NCBI GenBank assembly: GCA_001574975.1
Contig: KQ965785.1
Coordinates: 261,381-284,926 of the forward strand
DNA from: Gonapodya prolifera JEL478
Taxonomy: Eukaryota > Monoblepharomycota > Monoblepharidomycetes > Monoblepharidales > Gonapodyaceae
Direction of reading: 5' to 3'
Length of the DNA stretch: 23,546 bases
Below, in pieces: positions 20,375-23,546 of the stretch. The notes under the pieces were generated by a model, which saw nothing but the letters and a program-made list of their open reading frames with translations, made no database searches and was not told the DNA's origin. The position numbers and the translations under genes are program-made. Every line of letters begins with the position of its first letter. Within the stretch, counting starts at the first letter, position 1.

Positions 20375-21907
20375 TCACCGACTGTTCAACATGTCCTCGT
20401 CCTCCTCCTCGGCTAGTCTCCGCTCTGCCTCATTCCAGTCGACCTGCAGCCCGCGAGTGCGCCCTCGAGCACTCGGAAGGGGAGTTGCAGCGTCGTTCAG
20501 GNCCTCGGCTAGTCTCCGCTCTGCCTCATTCCAGTCGACCTGCAGCCCGCGAGTGCGCCCTCGAGCACTCGGAAGGGGAGTTGCAGCGTCGTTCAGGAGA
20601 AAGTCCAAGTCTTCCGCTGGACGTCCAGGGAGGCGACAACGGGAAATATGTTAGAGGAGGTACGATCTAAAGAGTGCGCCGAGCTCACCAAGTTCGTCGT
20701 CGTCATTTGCGTCGAGGTCGGAGTCGGTTTCTGTCTCGGAGCCGCTGTCGGAGTCGTGTTCGGTGTCACGTGGAGAAGACTCTCCTCGGCCCGCATGTTG
20801 CGAATTTTCCGGCGCCAGCTCGTCTACTTCGTCCTCAGCATCGCACAATTCCTGCGTCGCGTCCAGCGATTCGGATCCTTCCGATCCTGTTCTCTGGCGT
20901 TTCCTGTTCAGGACTCCGTTTGTCCCTGTCCGTGACCGCTGTCGCCTACCACTTCCCTCCACTTCATCTTCACCCGACGAGTCATAATCGTCGCCAAGTT
21001 CGTCTTCGTCCTCGGAGATACGAACGCGCTCCTCACTGAGGTGGCTCTGTCGACCAGTCAACGGAACCATGGAATCCGTACTGGAGGGAGTGTCGGGGGA
21101 CGATTCCGTGAAGCTGCGGGCACTTCGGCGCGATCTCCGCCGCTTGCGAAAATTCGGAAGAAGGCCAGCCAGGTCGTCGTCAGAGGATGGAGAATTCGGA
21201 ATAAGACCAGTAAGGTCGAGGTCGTCGTCAGAGGATCGAGAATTGGGATGAAGACCAGCGAGGTCGTCTTCAGAGCTGGATAACTCCACGTCGGTGATGT
21301 CTCCCATGGCGTCGTCGTCGCGGTCCCCTTCGTATTCCCAGTCCGAGTCATTGTCACCGGATATGCGAGAGTCTGACCGCGCAATGTTGTGGTCGTTTTC
21401 TGCCAATCCGGTGATCAAGTCCTTCGCTGTGAAAATCACCCCACTGGGTGATGTGGGAGGAGATGGGGAAGGCCAGTCGCGCCCAGCTAACAATATTTGA
21501 AAGTGAATTCGCTTTTTTTATGTCGTTGGGACTTTGCGGACTGTAGTATCACGAACCTGCCATAAGCCGGCGCACTTTCTCGAGTTTTGCGAGCTCTTTC
21601 CTCCACATTAGCAGTTCCTGCTGTGTCATTTTACGCTTCCCTTTGTCGGGCAATGTCCTTTGACTGCTAGCTTGAGAAGTATCGCCGTCCGACTCGTCCT
21701 TGCCCCCATCAAAGTCCATCCCTCTTTCATGCGAAGGACTTGCGCTCTGGATGTCCCACGGTCACGACACTTGTCATTTGACTTGTGAACTTTCAGCTCG
21801 CAGCTTTCTCTCACCATGAAATCCGCGACTCCTTTCGCGGAACGTTCCAAGTGAACTATGTCCACCAGAGTAGATTGAGTCGAAGTCTCCGACAGCCGAT
21901 CGACCAT
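20375..21907 (-). CDS. Unknown acidic Asp/Glu/Ser-rich protein
   Basis: I do not recognise the family. Exons: 21907-21815, 21746-21557, 21486-20689, 20616-20375 (440 aa as sequenced; 408 if the 95-bp repeat in the last exon is an artefact). The ATG at 21907 ('MVDRLSETSTQSTLVDIV') is a provisional start: the same frame is open upstream to about 22034 and reads protein-like ('FISNEEFFFRPFGKA'), so a 5' exon may be missing. Residues about 75-95 ('MTQQELLMWRKELAKLEKV') suggest a helix or coiled coil. The centre contains three copies of a 'S-S-D/E-D-D-L-x-G-L-x-P-N' motif, then a basic patch 'FRKRRRSRRSARS' (possible nuclear signal), then long acidic runs. The C terminus 'AEDLDFLLNDAATPLP' to 'NEAERRLAEEEDEDMLNSR' is again helical and acidic. 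The composition fits a nuclear or chromatin-linked protein, an inference only. It is divergent from the WD40 gene. Confidence 0.7.
20407..20597. repeat. 95-bp perfect direct repeat flanking a single N (assembly joint)
   Basis: Bases 20407-20501 and 20503-20597 are identical, separated by one N at 20502. The two copies fall in the last exon of the acidic-protein gene; 95+1 bases is 32 codons, so the frame survives either way. A perfect repeat exactly abutting an N is the mark of two contig ends joined without merging their overlap. Confidence 0.9.
21151..21279. repeat. Three imperfect coding repeats (about 39-48 bp)
   Basis: Units start at 21151 (42 bp), 21193 (48 bp) and 21241 (about 39 bp), each beginning aatt and containing a core like 'gaccag..aggtcgtc'. 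They encode, on the minus strand, the repeated acidic motif ending in L-x-P-N. Lengths in multiples of three show in-frame expansion. Confidence 0.7.
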
Positions 21908-22242
21908 TGCCTTTCCAAAGGGTCGGAAAAAGAATTCCTCGTTCGAAATGAAGGGAATCACCGGAATCAAAGACTTCTCGTGAGTTTGCGGGTTTCGCAA
22001 AATGCAGCTGCGGACGCCCTCGCCCTTATGTTATGTGTCCAGTCCAATGAGCCAGCATAGGACGGGTAAAGGAAGCATTCAACCGACTGATTTCCTATTT
22101 GCTCGATCGTCTTCTCCGCTTGCTCTTTTCCCTCGTGACGTTCAACCTCGCCTGAGTCGAAAAGCTCTTGCAGGGGCTGCAGCGTTCGCTCTCGCAAGGG
22201 ACAGTGGATGGAAGCCGCGACTGAAGAAAGATACAGCAGCAG
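21908..22242. promoter_or_regulatory. Divergent promoter region, acidic-protein gene / WD40 gene
   Basis: This 335-bp stretch lies between the two chosen ATGs. A minus-strand frame at 21967-22254 is open for 95 codons without an ATG ('PLQELFDSGEVERHEGKEQ'), and a second frame joins the acidic gene directly. Part of this region may therefore be 5' exon sequence of the minus gene and not purely promoter. No TATA box stands out. Confidence 0.4.
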
Positions 22243-23546
22243 ATGGCGACTCAAGGACGCCCAACGTTTTCAAGCACTCGACGTAGGTGAAGATTGGCTT
22301 TGTCCGCGCTGTCGGTTGCTACACAATGTTCTGGGAATTCTTCAAAGTGTCATTAAAGGTCATACCAGCTGCGTCAACGCCTTGTGGTCGGTTTTGAGTT
22401 TGGTGGTGCACTTCAGCCTTGCTATATCGTGACTCCATTAACCTCCAGTTTCCTTCTTTTATGTCTAAAGTTTCAGTCGCAACGATGGTGGACGGTGGAT
22501 GGCGTCTGGAGGGGATGGTGCGAGCACTCTGCCAGGATCCAATGGTTGCTGTTGAATAACCAACCACGACCCCTCCTGCCACCAGACAAGCGCACCCATA
22601 TCTGGGAGCTCTTCTCCTCACTCGGACCCAACTCTTCCTCATCCTCCACCAGCGACCTACCTCTCCTCCCCACTAAATCCTTCGTCGGCCACCAGTCCAA
22701 CACTTTCACCATCGCGTTTTCCTCCGACAACCGCGTCATGCACACCGGTGCCAACGACGGTCTCCTTCTTTCATACGACGTAGAGCACGCCACCACTCGC
22801 CGCTCGCCTGGAAAGATTCTTCCCTTACCAGCCGACCCTACATGCATGACAATGGCCCACTCGGCCGCTCTGCTCAAGATATCCGCACACCCGTCCAACG
22901 ACAGCCTCCTACTATCATGTGGGCAGGACGGCTTCGTCCGCCTGTGGGACGTGCGCACGGGCAAAGCCAAACCCGCCGGATTCTTCGAATGCACCAACGA
23001 GCAGAACTGCGTGGCGTGGAACCCGGCCGTGGAGCACCTCTTCGCCACCGCAGGGAACAGGAGTGACGTCGCTTTAAGAGACACCAGGATGGCATTCAGG
23101 TCCAAACTCGCCGGTAGAAAGGTCGGCCTCAAGTTGGACTTCCACACCTCAGACGGTACCGTCCTGTTCGAGACGTTACCGCTCTCCTCCCTCTCAACGA
23201 GTACCTCCCTCGACGAGGGTGGTGTTGTACAAACTTACAACACGCACCTCGTTCGCGGAAACCGCCACTGCTCAAACATCGACTGCTCTTCCGTCAGTTG
23301 GAACAGCACCGGCACTGTCCTGGGAGCCGTGCTGCAGCGGTACTATCCTGTCTTGTACGCCATCGGGGGCTCCGAACCCATTTGCGTGCTGAAGGACGAC
23401 GGGTCGGGTCTTCCCTGGACAACGGCGTCGGTAACACCAGGTCTCGAAGGCCCACCGATGCAACTCGACCCCACGCGTCCTGGATTCCGCAACTGCACGA
23501 CCGTGAAGTCGGCCAGTTTTGGTTCTTTTGGAAGCGGATGCTCGGA
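22243..23546 (+). CDS. DCAF-like WD40-repeat protein, N-terminal part (runs off the window)
   Basis: Probable substrate receptor for a CUL4-DDB1 ubiquitin ligase, by family resemblance. Exons: 22243-22286, 22348-22386, 22471-22517, 22586-23546 (open at the window edge); 363 codons so far. It starts 'MATQGRPTFSSTRRSVIKGH', and the first repeat reads 'GHTSCVNAL' into 'SRNDGGRWMASGGD' and 'DKRTHIWELFSSLG'. Further repeats are 'FVGHQSNTFTIAFSSDNR' with 'GANDGLLLSYDVEHA', and 'LLLSCGQDGFVRLWDVRTGK' at about residues 151-170. The WDxR in that last repeat is the DWD box that contacts DDB1. Later sequence ('NCVAWNPAVEHLFATAG', 'TGTVLGAVLQRYYPVLYAIG') continues the propeller and 'NCTTVKSASFG' fits the end of such domains. 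The donor of exon 2 (22386 or 22383) and acceptor of exon 3 (22471 or 22477) are uncertain by 3 and 6 nt. The long last exon is GC-rich and uninterrupted. Confidence 0.85.

Noticed and set aside
20407-20597. 95-bp repeat as a mobile-element duplication or biological exon duplication
   Set aside because: The copies are perfectly identical and meet exactly at a single N, which fits an assembly joint far better.
20202-20654. 150-codon plus-strand frame with a duplicated segment
   Set aside because: It is antisense to the last exon of the acidic-protein gene, and its internal duplication is the contig-overlap artefact at the N.

Overview
The window reads as nuclear DNA of a filamentous basidiomycete, most likely Agaricomycotina. 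Genes are cut by many short introns (mostly 48-93 nt, GT-AG, often with a CTAAC/CTGAC-like branch site). The products are eukaryotic: an SSA-type Hsp70 ending in EEVD, a tricalbin, a TBC Rab-GAP, SH3 and MYND proteins, an APC amino-acid permease and a WD40 protein. I saw no bacterial, viral or transposon genes. Exon maps were rebuilt by hand from splice sites and reading phase; for the intact genes the exon lengths sum to a multiple of three, which is a useful internal check.

Left part (1-10152): the 3' end of a TBC-domain gene (+) converges on a long tricalbin-like gene (-, 18 exons, about 1048 aa). Next on the minus strand comes a gene that encodes two DsbA/HCCA-isomerase-like thioredoxin folds in tandem, with two apparent single-base frame breaks. 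It is followed by the cytosolic Hsp70 gene (-, 10 exons, 655 aa).

Middle (10153-16867): a 605-bp divergent promoter region carries a five-pentamer heat-shock element and a TATA box. It separates Hsp70 from an unknown basic coiled-coil protein (+, 5 exons). Next is a 12-exon minus-strand gene for a proline-rich/SH3/Gly-Tyr-rich protein. About 1 kb without a gene follows, then an intronless tRNA-Thr(CGT) and a Sel1-repeat/MYND zinc-finger gene whose frame is broken in several places.

Right part (16868-23546): an 18-exon amino-acid/polyamine permease gene (+, 514 aa) includes 9-nt and 15-nt microexons. After it lies an acidic, Asp/Ser/Glu-rich unknown protein (-), whose last exon contains a 95-bp direct repeat around a single N (an assembly joint). 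Divergent from it is the 5' part of a DCAF-like WD40 gene that runs off the window.

Most genes are housekeeping genes that work separately: membrane contact sites and Rab traffic, protein folding, transport, and possible ubiquitin-ligase substrate selection. The most unusual points are the tandem thioredoxin-fold protein, the clustering of all frame breaks in two genes while about 9.3 kb of exon in five other genes shows none, and two of those breaks falling at 'sense codon-UGA-C' where the conserved frame resumes in +1, as in antizyme genes.
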